64,000 nt of DNA from Bacteroidales bacterium (lineage in GTDB: Bacteria > Bacteroidota > Bacteroidia > Bacteroidales > GCA-2748055): assembly GCA_029210725.1 (NCBI GenBank), contig JARGFM010000001.1, positions 239,884 through 303,883 of the forward strand, written 5' to 3'. Shown here in pieces: positions 24,672-35,571 of the stretch. The notes under the pieces are model-generated. The model saw nothing but the letters and a program-made list of their open reading frames with translations, ran no database searches and was not told the origin of the DNA. Position numbers and translations under genes: made by a program. The stretch's first letter is position 1; every line of letters starts with the position of its first letter.

Positions 24672-27341
24672 ATGAAAAAGCGCTTAAAGATTTTTCTGGA
24701 GTACCTGTCGGCCTTTCTCCTGATTATACTCTTGCTGCTGACCATTGCCGGTGTGGTAGTGGTTAAGTTTTACGGGGAAGATCTCAAAGCCTTTGTCATG
24801 GAACAAATAAACCAGGGCCTCGACAGCAAAGTGGATGTAGAAGAGATCCGGGTTAAAATTTTTCGGAAATTTCCCAATACCTCCATCCATCTGGAGGATG
24901 TTACCGTATGGTCCAGCCACAGATTCAATTCCCTGAATTTCAACGGACCAGGTGCGGATACCCTGCTTAGCGCCAATGAAATCAATGTTACTTTTAATTT
25001 GATCGGACTGATCCGTAAAAAATACAATATCAGGCAGCTGGAAATTACGGAAGGGGTTCTGCACCTTTACACAGACCAGGAGGGAGAAGTAAATTACAAG
25101 ATAGTCTCAGGATCATCCGGAAAACAAAAAGATGCCGCCCCGGTGAACCTGACAAACCTCAGAGTCAATGATTTTTCCATCATCCTGAACAACCAGGCAA
25201 AACAACTGGTCTCGACCGGAATCCTGAAGCGGATCGACCTCAACGGAAAGTTTTCCAAACGTAATACACAACTCAGGGGTTCTCTGACGGGATGGCTGGG
25301 AGAAATATCCAACAAAGGGGTTCTCTATGCCTCAAACAGAGAGCTTCAGGCTGAGCTTAACCTGGATGTCCGGGACTCTGTCTATACCATCAAATCGGGA
25401 CATCTTCAGCTGGATCGCATTGTAGCCGACATGGATGGTCTTTTCACTGTTCATCGGGGTGAGGGAATTGAAATGAACCTGTTTGCTGCTGCAAGGGATC
25501 TTGAAATACATGAGGTTCTCGATCTCCTGCCCAGTGAAATCAGCAATCCCCTCCTGGGAATCAAAGGCAATGGGGTCCTTCAGCTTTACTCCAGGATTAC
25601 AGGCATGGTCAGTTCCACCCTGACCCCTCAGATTGAAGCAGATTTTCAGACCACAAAAGCCAATTTATCCTGGGATAAACTGCCCTTCTCCCTGAAGAAC
25701 CTGAATCTGAATGGCACCTATTCGAACGGAGGTGAATTTAATCCTGTTACCACTTCTTTAAATATTGAATCATTTTCTGCAGTTATCGGAAAAGACCACC
25801 TCTCTCTTAGCGGACGGATACATAACTTTTACGATCCCGATTTCTCCTTCAAACTTCAGGGAGATATCCATCCCGAACAGTGGCTTCAGTGGTACAGGCA
25901 AATTCCCCTGGATAAAGTGGAAGGAACCATTATCAGCGACGTAAGGGTGTCCGGCACCTATGACCGGCTTAAGCCAAAGGGTCAGAAATTTCTGGCTTTT
26001 GATTTTGCGGGGGGGCTATCCTTAAAAGATGCCATGTTCCGGATTCATAAAGACGATATTCCTTTTAGCAATCTGAATGGCACCATTCACATAGAGAATG
26101 ATTTCTGGGAACCCTCCATTTCCGGTTTAGTTGGGAAAAGTGATTTTAATATTTCCGGTTCAGGCCTGAACCTGCTTTCCTTTCTGCTGAAGAAAGAGGA
26201 GTCCCTGGTGGCCTCTGCAAGCCTTCGTACCAATTACTTTGACCTGAAAGAAATCATCGATAATTTTTCCCGAACCGACAAGGAGGAAAACAGGTCCGTA
26301 CGCTTTCCTCAAAAGCTCAACCTGAAACTTGATTTTGTGATTAACAATCTTTTAATGAAGCGTTTCGAGGCCAGCAAGGTCAGAGGAGTCGCCACCTATG
26401 ATTCTCCCGTATTAATGGTGGACTCCCTGTCCATGCAAACCACAGATGGAACCCTTAAAGGAGACTATCTAATCGCCCAGGGACAGGAAGGCGATATCTA
26501 TGTCAATGTCAATTCAACACTATATAACCTGGACATTCAGAAACTCTTTTATTCCTTTAATAACTTTGGACAGAACCAGCTTACACAGGATCATCTGAAG
26601 GGAAGCATTTCCGGAAACTGTAAGTTCTCGTCCACTTTCGATTCCACTTTCGCCATCCGAAAAGAAACCATTCTTAGTGAAAACAGTGTTACCATAAGAG
26701 ATGGGGAACTGAAGAGTTTTTCTCCCATTATGGCTCTCTCCCGCTTTATTGAGGTGGAGGAGCTTCAGAATATCCAATTTGAGACTTTGGAGAACAATAT
26801 CCTTATCCGGAATGAGCGGGTCATTATTCCCTCCATGGATATCCACACCAATGCACTGAACATGTCCGCCTCAGGAACGCATCACTTCAATAACCATTAT
26901 GATTATCGTCTACGGCTCAGACTATCTGAATTACTTTATAACAAAGCACGACGCGCCAGAAACAGTGAATTTCAAATGGCCGAAGATGATTCCGATACCC
27001 GCGTTCTTTTTCTGAAAATAAGTAACGATGGTTCCGGAGCTCAGGTGGAAATGGACAGAGAGAAGACTGCCGAAAAGATTCGTGAGGATCTCGACCAGGA
27101 AAAAAAGGAACTGAAATTAATCCTGAAAGAAGAACTGGGGCTATTTAAGAATGATGAAACATTGATTGACAGAAATGATTCGCTGATAGTCCGGGATGAA
27201 TCCTTTACATTTGAGTTTTCAGAAAAACCTGATAGTTCAGGCGCTGAAAGTAAACTGGAGGATCGACGCAGACGCAATAAAAGAGTGGAGGTGGATACCA
27301 TTCAGAAAAAACCCGCTGTGAAATTCGTAATTGATGAATAA
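24672..27341 (+). CDS. AsmA-family envelope protein
   Basis: An 889-residue protein with an N-terminal signal anchor (FLEYLSAFLLIILLLLTIAG) followed by the AsmA start pattern (residues 44-75, KAFVMEQINQGLDSKVDVEE and FRKFPNTSIHLEDVTV). Most of the rest is repetitive beta-strand with VxGxY/LxGxI motifs, as in AsmA/YhdP/TamB-type proteins, which bridge the periplasm and carry lipids. Near the C-terminus there is a charged helical region (EKTAEKIREDLDQEKKELKL). Role in outer-membrane lipid homeostasis is inferred from the family. Confidence 0.85.
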   Translation: MKKRLKIFLEYLSAFLLIILLLLTIAGVVVVKFYGEDLKAFVMEQINQGLDSKVDVEEIRVKIFRKFPNTSIHLEDVTVWSSHRFNSLNFNGPGADTLLSANEINVTFNLIGLIRKKYNIRQLEITEGVLHLYTDQEGEVNYKIVSGSSGKQKDAAPVNLTNLRVNDFSIILNNQAKQLVSTGILKRIDLNGKFSKRNTQLRGSLTGWLGEISNKGVLYASNRELQAELNLDVRDSVYTIKSGHLQLDRIVADMDGLFTVHRGEGIEMNLFAAARDLEIHEVLDLLPSEISNPLLGIKGNGVLQLYSRITGMVSSTLTPQIEADFQTTKANLSWDKLPFSLKNLNLNGTYSNGGEFNPVTTSLNIESFSAVIGKDHLSLSGRIHNFYDPDFSFKLQGDIHPEQWLQWYRQIPLDKVEGTIISDVRVSGTYDRLKPKGQKFLAFDFAGGLSLKDAMFRIHKDDIPFSNLNGTIHIENDFWEPSISGLVGKSDFNISGSGLNLLSFLLKKEESLVASASLRTNYFDLKEIIDNFSRTDKEENRSVRFPQKLNLKLDFVINNLLMKRFEASKVRGVATYDSPVLMVDSLSMQTTDGTLKGDYLIAQGQEGDIYVNVNSTLYNLDIQKLFYSFNNFGQNQLTQDHLKGSISGNCKFSSTFDSTFAIRKETILSENSVTIRDGELKSFSPIMALSRFIEVEELQNIQFETLENNILIRNERVIIPSMDIHTNALNMSASGTHHFNNHYDYRLRLRLSELLYNKARRARNSEFQMAEDDSDTRVLFLKISNDGSGAQVEMDREKTAEKIREDLDQEKKELKLILKEELGLFKNDETLIDRNDSLIVRDESFTFEFSEKPDSSGAESKLEDRRRRNKRVEVDTIQKKPAVKFVIDE

Positions 27342-27343
27342 GC

Positions 27344-28516
27344 GTGAAAAATTACAATAGGCCTAACATATACACCAAAAAACAGCGCTGGAAGCAGATT
27401 CTTTTTCTGTCCGCCATTTTAATTGGTTTGAGCTCCCTTTTGTACACCAGTAAACTGGTAAACGACATTGAAATAACCGAAAGGAAAAAAATGGAGTTAT
27501 GGGCCGAAGCGGTTGGTATTGTGAACAGTGCAGACCTGGAAACTGAACTGGCCTTCCCCTTCTCGGTCATAGAAAATAATACGCATATCCCTGTCATACT
27601 GACCAGTGCAGAAGGCGAAATTCTGAGTCATAAAAACCTGGATTCCATAAAAGCAGAGAATCCGAAGTACCTCTATAAGCAACTTGAACATGCGCGCGAA
27701 GAGAACGATTCCCTGCTGATCAACCTGGGTACAGCAGAATATCAGCTTCTGTTTTACCGCGACTCCTTCCTGCTCCGGCAGTTAATTTTCTTCCCCTATG
27801 TGCAACTGGGAGTGATTGTTTTGTTCATTCTGGTATCCTACATGGCATTCAGTATTTCAAGGAAGGCTGAACAAAACGAAGTCTGGAACGGACTCTCCAA
27901 GGAGACGGCCCATCAACTGGGAACACCTCTCACTTCCATAATAGGCTGGATGGAGCTGCTTAAGGAAGCGGATCTGGATCCCTCCATGATCAGTGACATG
28001 CAAAAAGACACCTCCAGGCTGGAAAAGATCACCAGCCGGTTTTCAAAGATCGGTTCCAGACCCGCACTTCAGGATTCCGACCTGAGTGCCGTTCTGAAGG
28101 AGAGTCTGGATTATATGAAAAACAGGGGACCAAAAAGCATTGACTATCTCCTGGACCTGCCCGCTAAACCGATCAACATTAAGCTCAGTGAAACCCTTTT
28201 TGAATGGGTAATTGAAAACCTGCTAAAAAATGCCATGGATGCCATCGAGGGAAAAGGCCGGATCATACTGCATGCCGTGGAGATCGAGAACAGTGTGATA
28301 GTCGATGTGGAAGATACCGGCAAGGGAATTGCAAAATCCAGGTTCCGGACCATATTTAAACCGGGTTTTACCACCAAAAAGCGGGGATGGGGCCTGGGTC
28401 TATCCCTTTCAAAGCGTATTATAGAATCTTATCACGATGGGAAAATTTTTGTGCTGTCATCTGACCCCCAGGATTCTACCATTATCCGGATCATTCTGAA
28501 AAAGAACCTGGCTTAA
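27344..28516 (+). CDS. membrane sensor histidine kinase
   Basis: It starts at GTG 27344, 2 bases after the AsmA gene. Helices at about 20-38 and 148-170 flank a small periplasmic sensor. The H-box is KETAHQLGTPLTSIIGWMEL, the N-box ENLLKNAMDAIEGKG, then DVEDTGKGIA and the G2 box GWGLGLSLSKRI. The HQLGTP form (not HELRTP) marks the NtrB/WalK-variant kinases common in Bacteroidota. No response regulator is adjacent. Its stop codon overlaps the stop of the convergent U32 gene by 4 bases. Confidence 0.9.
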   Translation: MKNYNRPNIYTKKQRWKQILFLSAILIGLSSLLYTSKLVNDIEITERKKMELWAEAVGIVNSADLETELAFPFSVIENNTHIPVILTSAEGEILSHKNLDSIKAENPKYLYKQLEHAREENDSLLINLGTAEYQLLFYRDSFLLRQLIFFPYVQLGVIVLFILVSYMAFSISRKAEQNEVWNGLSKETAHQLGTPLTSIIGWMELLKEADLDPSMISDMQKDTSRLEKITSRFSKIGSRPALQDSDLSAVLKESLDYMKNRGPKSIDYLLDLPAKPINIKLSETLFEWVIENLLKNAMDAIEGKGRIILHAVEIENSVIVDVEDTGKGIAKSRFRTIFKPGFTTKKRGWGLGLSLSKRIIESYHDGKIFVLSSDPQDSTIIRIILKKNLA

Positions 28517-29757
28517 GACCGGGACACCAGTTTATAGACTTTATCCGAGCGCCTCACTAGCTGTTCGACGGGAAAAGAACATTTCTCCCCCTTGCCGGCC
28601 GTCTGGCAGCTTATATCGCCGACCCTTAATTCCTTCACCGTAGTTTCGATGGCTCCCGTGCTGGGGCCTGTAATTACGATGTTATCTCCCACATTCAGGC
28701 TGCCGGTCTCTATCAGTATTTCAGCCACTCCGATCCTGTCAAAATAGTTGGTCCCTTTACCAATGTAAACCTTCTTTAAGGTCGCCTGTGAACCGTAAGT
28801 CTCACTCCATTCACCCAATCTCTGCCCCAGATAATAACCGTCCCAGAAACCTCTGTTAAAGACGGTGGCCAGGCGCTGATCCCAGGCCTCGATTTTCTGT
28901 CGGGTGCAGGTATTATTTACATAAGCATGAATCGCCTCATCGTAACACGAGGCCACGGTTTTGACATATTCAGGGGACCGGGCCCTTCCCTCGATCTTCA
29001 GAACCGAAACTCCAGCATCCAGAATCTTATTTAAAAAATGTATGGTCTTCAGATCCTTGGGCGACATGATATATTCATTGTCAATATCCAGTTCTACCTC
29101 CCGGTCCTTATCGGTCACTCTGTAGCCCCGCCGGCATACCTGGAAACAGTTTCCCCGGTTGGCCGACTGCTTGTGCTCATGCAGGCTCAGGTAACATTTT
29201 CCTGAAATGGCCATACACAGTGCGCCATGAATAAACATCTCCAGGCGGACGGGCTTCCCGGATGGCCCTAAAATTGCTTCCCGTTCAATGGCTTCAGATA
29301 TCTCATTGACCTGCTCCAGGTTCAACTCCCTGGCCAGTACGGCCACCTCCCCGAAATGCGAATAAAACTTCAGGGTTTCAATGTTGCTGATATTCAACTG
29401 GGTTGAAAGATGAACCCTGGCACCTGCACTTTTGCAATATTGCAACACCGACTGATCTGAAGCGATGATGGCATCTACTTCATGCTTTAATGCAAGGTCG
29501 ATGATTTTACGCATCAGGATCAATTCATCGTTATAGACCACGGTGTTGACAGTGAGATATGCTTTCAGTTGCAGGTCCCTGGCCCGGGCAACAATTTGAG
29601 GAAGATCTTCAGCCTTAAAGTTGGCAGAAGAGCGGGCACGCATATTCAGCTGCTCAATCCCAAAATAGATGGCATCTGCATTTCCCTGCCCCGCAGCGGT
29701 CAGCGAATCATAACTCCCGGCAGGAGCCAGCAACTCAATATCCTCTCTCTTTTTCAT
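28513..29757 (-). CDS. U32 family peptidase / tRNA- or rRNA-hydroxylation-type protein
   Basis: The 414-residue protein begins ELLAPAGSYDSLTAAGQGNA and contains the U32 signature region EMFIHGALCMAISGKCYLSL with four cysteines (ALC, GKC, GNC, QVC), which bind an iron-sulphur cluster in family members. TrhP (YegQ) and RlhA of this family hydroxylate tRNA and rRNA, so an RNA-modification role is at least as likely as proteolysis. A C-terminal beta-barrel (LNVGDNIVITGPSTGAIETT) fits. It overlaps the mnmH gene by 23 bases, consistent with a tRNA-modification operon. Confidence 0.87.
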   Translation of the reverse strand: MKKREDIELLAPAGSYDSLTAAGQGNADAIYFGIEQLNMRARSSANFKAEDLPQIVARARDLQLKAYLTVNTVVYNDELILMRKIIDLALKHEVDAIIASDQSVLQYCKSAGARVHLSTQLNISNIETLKFYSHFGEVAVLARELNLEQVNEISEAIEREAILGPSGKPVRLEMFIHGALCMAISGKCYLSLHEHKQSANRGNCFQVCRRGYRVTDKDREVELDIDNEYIMSPKDLKTIHFLNKILDAGVSVLKIEGRARSPEYVKTVASCYDEAIHAYVNNTCTRQKIEAWDQRLATVFNRGFWDGYYLGQRLGEWSETYGSQATLKKVYIGKGTNYFDRIGVAEILIETGSLNVGDNIVITGPSTGAIETTVKELRVGDISCQTAGKGEKCSFPVEQLVRRSDKVYKLVSRS

Positions 29758-30766
29758 ATTGCATCAATCGTTCTGCATTCTTTAGCGGATCTAAATCCCC
29801 GGACGAAAGAATCTGATACTTTTCATGGTTTTTCTCCAGGGAGTGCATATAGGCTTTATCATAGTAAGAAAGTGTAATCATAGCCGTCTGAAAGTAATCT
29901 TCCCGGTCGACAGATTCCAGGGCTTCCTTTGTCTGTTTCCCTCCCAGTCTTTTTTCAATCTTCAATATACATGATTTTAAGGCTTCCTGTTCATATTTTG
30001 CATAGTCGCTTACCAGATGTAAGGCCCTCTGTTCACGTGGGATATCCAGAAAGATCATCCTGGATTCCTTCATTCTTGAATACAGCTCCACGGGAATCAC
30101 ACACCTGCCTACGTTTCGGCTCTCATCTTCAATCCAGGTTACTTTTCCCGGGTCGAGTAACAACATTTCCAGGCATAACTCATTCTCAAACTGCTCGGTT
30201 GTGGGCTGTTCAATTTCACCCAGAGCGCCAAAGGCTGAACCTTTATGATGCGCCAGGCCCTCCAGGTCGATCACCTGCTCCCCGCTCTGACCCAGATGAT
30301 GCAGAATGGCCGTTTTCCCACTACCGGTCCGCCCGCCCAGGACCAGCAGGTTCAGGGGACGTTCCAGCACTTCTCTGACATAGGCCCGGTAGGTTTTATA
30401 ACCTCCTTCAAGCAGATAACAGGTCAAACCCAGGGTTTCAAAAAGCCAGACCATACTTTTGCTTCGCATCCCTCCCCGCCAGCAGTGTACCAGCAAGGTC
30501 CTTTTCTTACCGGCAATCCGCTCCCCCTCCTTGGCCAGTTTAACCAGCTTTTTTCCCGCAAAGTCAAGCCCTGCATACATGGCTGCCTCTTTGTTCACCT
30601 GTTTATAAGCAGTTCCTACGACTTTTCTTTCGTGATCGTCAAACAGTGGAATATTAACAGCTCCAGGTATATGTCCCTGTTGAAACTCCAAAGGGGCACG
30701 GACATCAATGACCGGGAACCTGGCTGAAAGGGAGATAAAGGACTCAATGTTTAACAGTTCAGCCAT
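29735..30766 (-). CDS. mnmH: tRNA 2-selenouridine synthase
   Basis: The N-terminal rhodanese domain has PVIDVRAPLEFQQGHIPGAV and active-site loop HCWRGGMRSKSMVWLFE (catalytic Cys at about residue 95). The C-terminal half has a P-loop GGRTGSGKTAILHHLG, GSAFGALGE and WIEDESRNVGR. This domain order and the 343-residue length match MnmH/SelU, which replaces sulphur by selenium at U34 of tRNAs for Lys, Glu and Gln. It needs selenophosphate from SelD, which is not in the window. It is followed with overlap by the U32 gene. Confidence 0.94.
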   Translation of the reverse strand: MAELLNIESFISLSARFPVIDVRAPLEFQQGHIPGAVNIPLFDDHERKVVGTAYKQVNKEAAMYAGLDFAGKKLVKLAKEGERIAGKKRTLLVHCWRGGMRSKSMVWLFETLGLTCYLLEGGYKTYRAYVREVLERPLNLLVLGGRTGSGKTAILHHLGQSGEQVIDLEGLAHHKGSAFGALGEIEQPTTEQFENELCLEMLLLDPGKVTWIEDESRNVGRCVIPVELYSRMKESRMIFLDIPREQRALHLVSDYAKYEQEALKSCILKIEKRLGGKQTKEALESVDREDYFQTAMITLSYYDKAYMHSLEKNHEKYQILSSGDLDPLKNAERLMQYEKERGY

Positions 30767-30786
30767 GTCCGGAAAATGAAAATGCT

Positions 30787-31554
30787 TTACCGTTCAAGAA
30801 AATTGTTCAACAGGGAGCTACCCTCCTTTCTCACATTTTTTCCATAGGGTGAAATAGCCTGGATCAGCTTCCTGATGGGCATGGACTGAAGCCATACCGT
30901 TCCGGTTCCACTCAGTGTGGCCAGGAAAATACCCTCCCCGCCAAAAATCATGGAACGCAGATTTCCGGAGGTTTCGATATTAAAATCGATGCCCGGAGTA
31001 TATCCCACGACACAGCCTGTATCAATCTTCAGACTTTCATTGGTCAGATGTCTTTCAATAACGGTACCTCCGGCATGCATAAATGCCTTTCCGTCCCCTT
31101 CCAGCTTTTGCAGAATAAAACCTTCTCCGCCAACCAGCCCGGTACCAATCCTCCGGTTCAGGGTAATGGAGACTTTTGTTCCTTTGGCGGCACATAAAAA
31201 TCCATCCTTCTGCACGATCAGGGAACCTCCCAGTGATGACAATTCCAGGGGAATAATCTTTCCAGGGTAGGGGGCTGCAAATGCTACCTTCTGTTTAGTG
31301 CTGCCCTGATTGGTAAAATGAGTAATAAGCAGGGATTCACCGGTAAGAACACGGGAGCCTGCCGAGAGGAGTTTTCCCATAAGTCCCTGGTTGGGATCTG
31401 ATCCGTCGCCCATTTTTGTATCAAACACAATCTGGCTGTCCATATACATCATGGTGCCGGCTTCCGCAATAACGGTTTCACGGGGATCCAATTCAATTTC
31501 AACCAGCTGGATATCATCTCCGATAATCCTGTAATCTAAATCATGTGAACGCAT
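30787..31554 (-). CDS. AIM24/TIGR00266 family protein
   Basis: A 255-residue all-beta protein of the AIM24 family: [56 protein letters not shown] and [20 protein letters not shown] are the usual conserved blocks, ending with [13 protein letters not shown]. There is no signal peptide. Biochemical function is unknown. It lies between the mnmH and hybrid-kinase genes, all on the minus strand. Confidence 0.9.
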   Translation of the reverse strand: MRSHDLDYRIIGDDIQLVEIELDPRETVIAEAGTMMYMDSQIVFDTKMGDGSDPNQGLMGKLLSAGSRVLTGESLLITHFTNQGSTKQKVAFAAPYPGKIIPLELSSLGGSLIVQKDGFLCAAKGTKVSITLNRRIGTGLVGGEGFILQKLEGDGKAFMHAGGTVIERHLTNESLKIDTGCVVGYTPGIDFNIETSGNLRSMIFGGEGIFLATLSGTGTVWLQSMPIRKLIQAISPYGKNVRKEGSSLLNNFLER

Positions 31555-31558
31555 GAAG

Positions 31559-34426
31559 CTAAATGGTTTTTGAAAATAATTTGATTAATAGCTGCTTAAC
31601 ACCTTCTACGCGGGCCGGCTTCATCACATAATCGTTCATTCCGGCCTCAAATGCAGCTCTTCTCGTATCATTGGTCTCATCTGCCGACATGGCAATAATA
31701 GGAAGAGTATAACCTGCTTCTCTGATTTTTTCGGTAGCCTGATATCCATCCATTTCAGGCATGAGCAGGTCCATGAATATGATATCGAATTTCTGCTTTT
31801 CCACCATTTCAACTGCCTCTGTCCCGTTTTTTGCAATCTCGATCTCGTAACCAATATTCTTAAAAATGGATTGGGCCACCTTTTGATTAATGAGATTGTC
31901 CTCGGCCAGAAGAATGGATAGCTCTTCCGGCAGAGCATTGATCATAGGCTCCAGAACCTTCCGGTCTTCGATACCAGGATAAATTTCGTCCAGAATATCA
32001 ATGACCTCCTTGGTTTCAAAAGGTTCTATCAGATAGTAGTCGATTCCAAGCTTTCGACAGGTTTTATAGTTGCCTGTCTTATCATTTGAACTTACCAGGA
32101 CAACGGGATAGTGGTCGATAAGCTTACTGGTCTTCATCCCCTGGGCCAGGGCAAAACCATCCAGCTGATTCTTATCCACAAGTACAATCATCTGATAATC
32201 GGCCGATTTGACCTGCAGATGATGAATCACACTATCGACCGTGCTGTCCTGATAAATTTTTGTGATTACATTCAGTCCGAATTTCTGCAGCATCCGGGCC
32301 ATGGAGTTCCTTTCCGGGTCAGACTCCTTTGTCAGAATTAATACATTGATTTCACTAAGCCTGGCGATATTGTTGTAATCAAACAGCTTGGGGATCCTTT
32401 CGTTGGAATAGGCCTCGATGGTAAAGCTGAACTTTGATCCGGGATATTCCTCATCAGTTTTAATGGTGGAGGGACTCTCCACCCAGATTTCTCCATGCAT
32501 AAGCTCCACCAACTGTTTGGCAATGGCTGTTCCCAGGCCGGTTCCACCAAATTTACGCTGCACCGATCCTCTGGCCTGAGTATAACTGCCAAAGATTTCC
32601 TTGATTCGGTCTTTTGGAATTCCAATCCCGGTATCTTCCACGGTAAAGAGAATATTCACATGATTCTTAAAAGATTCCATGAGGGTGACCCCGATAACAA
32701 TCTTTCCCTTTTCAGTAAATTTCACGGAATTACTAATCAAATTGGAGATAACCTGGCGCAACCTGAACGGATCCCCGATCAGTTTATTGGGTACGTCGGG
32801 GCGGATATCGATATATAGTTTCAAACCCTTCTCCTCTGCCAGTGGCTTAAACAGTTCCACCACAAGGCCCATCTCTTCATTCAGGTTGAAGGGAATCTCC
32901 TCCAGCATCATGCGGCCGGCCTCGATTTTCGAAAAATCCAGAATATCATTTATGATGGTCATCAAAAGCTCCGCAGACCTTTTAATGACCTGTATTTTAC
33001 CTTGCAGCTCCTTATTCTCCTTCTGCTCAAGCAGGCTGTTGACCATTCCGAGGATTCCGTTCATGGGTGTCCGAATCTCATGACTCATCGCAGCAAGGAA
33101 ATCTGATTTTGCCTTGTTTGCAGCGACCTCTCCTTTCCTGGATCTTTCCAGTGGAGAGACATCAATAAGCGCAATGAGCCTCAGCTCTTCACCCCCGATA
33201 TTAGCGGTCTTTTCCGACCTGTAGATGACCGTTTCCATCCCATCCTTCTCATAATAGAGGTAATGGGAATCATCCATAAACGGACTGGGTCCATCACTCA
33301 GAAGATATTTGTTTGAAACCAGAAATTGTTTCGAAAAATCTTTCCCCACCAGGTCGCTTGCCTTTCCAAGGAACAACATTCTCTGGCCTGCGCTATTCAT
33401 ATTGCGGATAATGTTCTGTTTATCGATAATCAGGATCCCCATGGGAAAATGCTCAATAATCTGCCTTAAAACTGTCTCGGACAGCATCAGTTTCTTCTCG
33501 CTTCTTTTTTGCCTTCCCAGCAACAAAAGCAGATAGACCACCAGACCGGTGATCAGTAATTGTGTTAAGATGCCAATAATCAAATTATTACGGACAAATA
33601 GCCTGTATATCTCCCCCTTCCCGAGGGAAAGCATAACCCCCATCTTTCTGGAGTAGATACTAATTGGATAATAGGCCGTTTGAACCTTCTCCCTGCCTCC
33701 GTTTACCCCGATAATCAAGTGCTCAATGATTCCGCTGGCTTCCGCATTAATACTATCACTCAGCAATTGCAGATCTTCGACCAGAATGGTATCGGCCCTG
33801 AAATTATCTATAATAATCTGACCGTCTGAATCAAGAACCCATTGCCAGCTCCTATCCGAAACCTGTGGATAGAGTTTGAAAGCCCTTTCGGTGAAGCGCT
33901 GCAGATCCACCTGCACAACCACGTTACCCTCCACAATATCCGGTCCGAAATATGGATAATGATACTCCAGTTTGGAACCATTCTGTTCCACCCTTTCCAG
34001 AACTGAGAGGTCCATTTGCCTTCTTGTTGTAAAGCTGTCCACGACAAATACGTCCTCCTTCCCAAAATTATTATTTACCTCCAGATAGAGAGCAAAGAAA
34101 TTCTTTCGGTTATCATATACCGATATCCTGGTGACCAGGTCCCTGTATTTGGTAAAGAACAGCCGAATCCCCCGCTTGGCATCCTGGAACTTCTCCGGAT
34201 CCTTAAATATCTCTGAATAGTCGTATTTGTTAAGCTCCTGATTAATATCGCTGGAGAACTGCAGGAGGGTCGTCTCCATATGCTCGCCATAGAGACGGGA
34301 TTGTGAAAACAGCGTTCGATTCAAGTAATCATTATATCGCTGGTTTACATGAAGAATGGCCGTTCCATTCAGGGCAAGCACCAGGAAAAGGGTGAAAGCT
34401 GTTATTATATTACTTCTGATCATCAA
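31559..34426 (-). CDS. hybrid sensor histidine kinase with pseudo-receiver and receiver
   Basis: A 955-residue protein: first helix at 8-28, a periplasmic sensor of about 255 residues (Cache-like, with [15 protein letters not shown] and [15 protein letters not shown]), a second helix near 285-307, then a PAS domain (320-430). A HisKA domain follows with [16 protein letters not shown] (His near 447), then a HATPase ([30 protein letters not shown]). The first receiver (about 690-810) lacks the phospho-acceptor Asp, with LVDKNQLDG in place of DLxMPxxDG. The last (about 830-950) is complete: [17 protein letters not shown] (Asp near 886) and VMKP. Ligand and output partner are unknown. Confidence 0.92.
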   Translation of the reverse strand: MMIRSNIITAFTLFLVLALNGTAILHVNQRYNDYLNRTLFSQSRLYGEHMETTLLQFSSDINQELNKYDYSEIFKDPEKFQDAKRGIRLFFTKYRDLVTRISVYDNRKNFFALYLEVNNNFGKEDVFVVDSFTTRRQMDLSVLERVEQNGSKLEYHYPYFGPDIVEGNVVVQVDLQRFTERAFKLYPQVSDRSWQWVLDSDGQIIIDNFRADTILVEDLQLLSDSINAEASGIIEHLIIGVNGGREKVQTAYYPISIYSRKMGVMLSLGKGEIYRLFVRNNLIIGILTQLLITGLVVYLLLLLGRQKRSEKKLMLSETVLRQIIEHFPMGILIIDKQNIIRNMNSAGQRMLFLGKASDLVGKDFSKQFLVSNKYLLSDGPSPFMDDSHYLYYEKDGMETVIYRSEKTANIGGEELRLIALIDVSPLERSRKGEVAANKAKSDFLAAMSHEIRTPMNGILGMVNSLLEQKENKELQGKIQVIKRSAELLMTIINDILDFSKIEAGRMMLEEIPFNLNEEMGLVVELFKPLAEEKGLKLYIDIRPDVPNKLIGDPFRLRQVISNLISNSVKFTEKGKIVIGVTLMESFKNHVNILFTVEDTGIGIPKDRIKEIFGSYTQARGSVQRKFGGTGLGTAIAKQLVELMHGEIWVESPSTIKTDEEYPGSKFSFTIEAYSNERIPKLFDYNNIARLSEINVLILTKESDPERNSMARMLQKFGLNVITKIYQDSTVDSVIHHLQVKSADYQMIVLVDKNQLDGFALAQGMKTSKLIDHYPVVLVSSNDKTGNYKTCRKLGIDYYLIEPFETKEVIDILDEIYPGIEDRKVLEPMINALPEELSILLAEDNLINQKVAQSIFKNIGYEIEIAKNGTEAVEMVEKQKFDIIFMDLLMPEMDGYQATEKIREAGYTLPIIAMSADETNDTRRAAFEAGMNDYVMKPARVEGVKQLLIKLFSKTI

Positions 34427-34515
34427 GCGGTTAGATTGTAATCCATAAACTTATAAACTATTTTCTATCGCGGTTAAAAAACCCATTGATAGTTACCAAC
34501 AACATGGAGCTGAAT

Positions 34516-35445
34516 TTACCGGTACTTTCCATCCTCCTCCATCATCATCAGGTAGTTGATATACCTGAATTCACTGATGGTTCCCTGCTCTACCCCGGCT
34601 TTTACAGCACAATCGGGTTCTTGCATATGAATACAGTTGTGAAATTTACATTTCTTACTGGCCCTGAATATTTCGGGAAAGAAATGGAACAGTTCCTCGC
34701 GCTCAATATCGATAGTCCCGAAACCCCTGATGCCCGGGGTATCAATGATCCTGATCCCTCCTGGAAGTTCGAACATTTCGGAAAAGGAGGTGGTATGCTT
34801 TCCTGTTCTGTGGTAATCAGAAAGCTCCCCGGTTTTCAGACGAATCGACGGGTCCAGCACATTGATCAGAGTGGATTTTCCCACCCCTGAATTCCCGGAG
34901 ATCACATTCACTTTACCGGTCATTTCCCGCCGGACTTCCCCCACTCCTTCCCGGGTCTGAAGTGACATTTGCATACAGGTGTAGCCGATCTCTGAGTATA
35001 TCCCTTTCAAATGATCCATCTCTTCTTTTTCAGAGGATCCATACAGATCCGTTTTGTTGAAAAGGATAATGACCGGAATCCTGTAAGCTTCAGCAGACAC
35101 CAGAAAGCGATCAATAAAAGGGGTCTGTGTCCTGGGGAGGATCATGCTGATCATCAGCCAGGCCTGGTCCACATTGGCGGCCAGCAACTGATATTCCTTC
35201 GAAAGATTGGATGACCTTCGAATAATGTAATTGGAGCGTTCCTGAATAGAGGTAATGATTCCGCCTTCCCCGTCTTCCAGCCACTCGAACCTCACATGAT
35301 CCCCAACTGTAACAGGATTAGTGGCGCGGATACCCTTGATCCTGAACTTCCCCCGGATACTGCAAGGGATAATCCGCTTATCACCGATCTTCACCAGATA
35401 CTGACTTCCTGTGGATTTAATGACGGTCCCTTCACCCTTTTTCAT
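34516..35445 (-). CDS. rsgA: ribosome small subunit-dependent GTPase A
   Basis: The protein has an N-terminal OB fold and the circularly permuted GTPase order of the YjeQ/RsgA family: NKTD (G4) precedes the P-loop SGNSGVGKSTLINV (G1), then TTSF (G2) and IDTPGIRGFG (G3). The C-terminal zinc-binding motif is CKFHNCIHMQEPDC. RsgA acts in late maturation of the 30S subunit. The length (309) is normal. Its C-terminus ends EDGKYR, 90 bases upstream of the hybrid kinase gene on the same strand. Confidence 0.96.
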   Translation of the reverse strand: MKKGEGTVIKSTGSQYLVKIGDKRIIPCSIRGKFRIKGIRATNPVTVGDHVRFEWLEDGEGGIITSIQERSNYIIRRSSNLSKEYQLLAANVDQAWLMISMILPRTQTPFIDRFLVSAEAYRIPVIILFNKTDLYGSSEKEEMDHLKGIYSEIGYTCMQMSLQTREGVGEVRREMTGKVNVISGNSGVGKSTLINVLDPSIRLKTGELSDYHRTGKHTTSFSEMFELPGGIRIIDTPGIRGFGTIDIEREELFHFFPEIFRASKKCKFHNCIHMQEPDCAVKAGVEQGTISEFRYINYLMMMEEDGKYR

Positions 35446-35571
35446 GGTTTTTCAAAAGTAGTGAAACTATCACCATCATAATCTTCAGGCACTGAAATTC
35501 TTTCTGCAAAAGAGCGGCAGCCTTCCCTGAAAAGAGAAGGGCTTTGCATACAGCTTGCATGGCCCTGTCAA

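Noticed and set aside
35520..35545. Hairpin AGCCTTC...GAAGGGCT as a terminator for the anti-sigma-like gene
   Set aside because: The arms are unequal and no T-run follows on the minus strand, so it is too weak to call.
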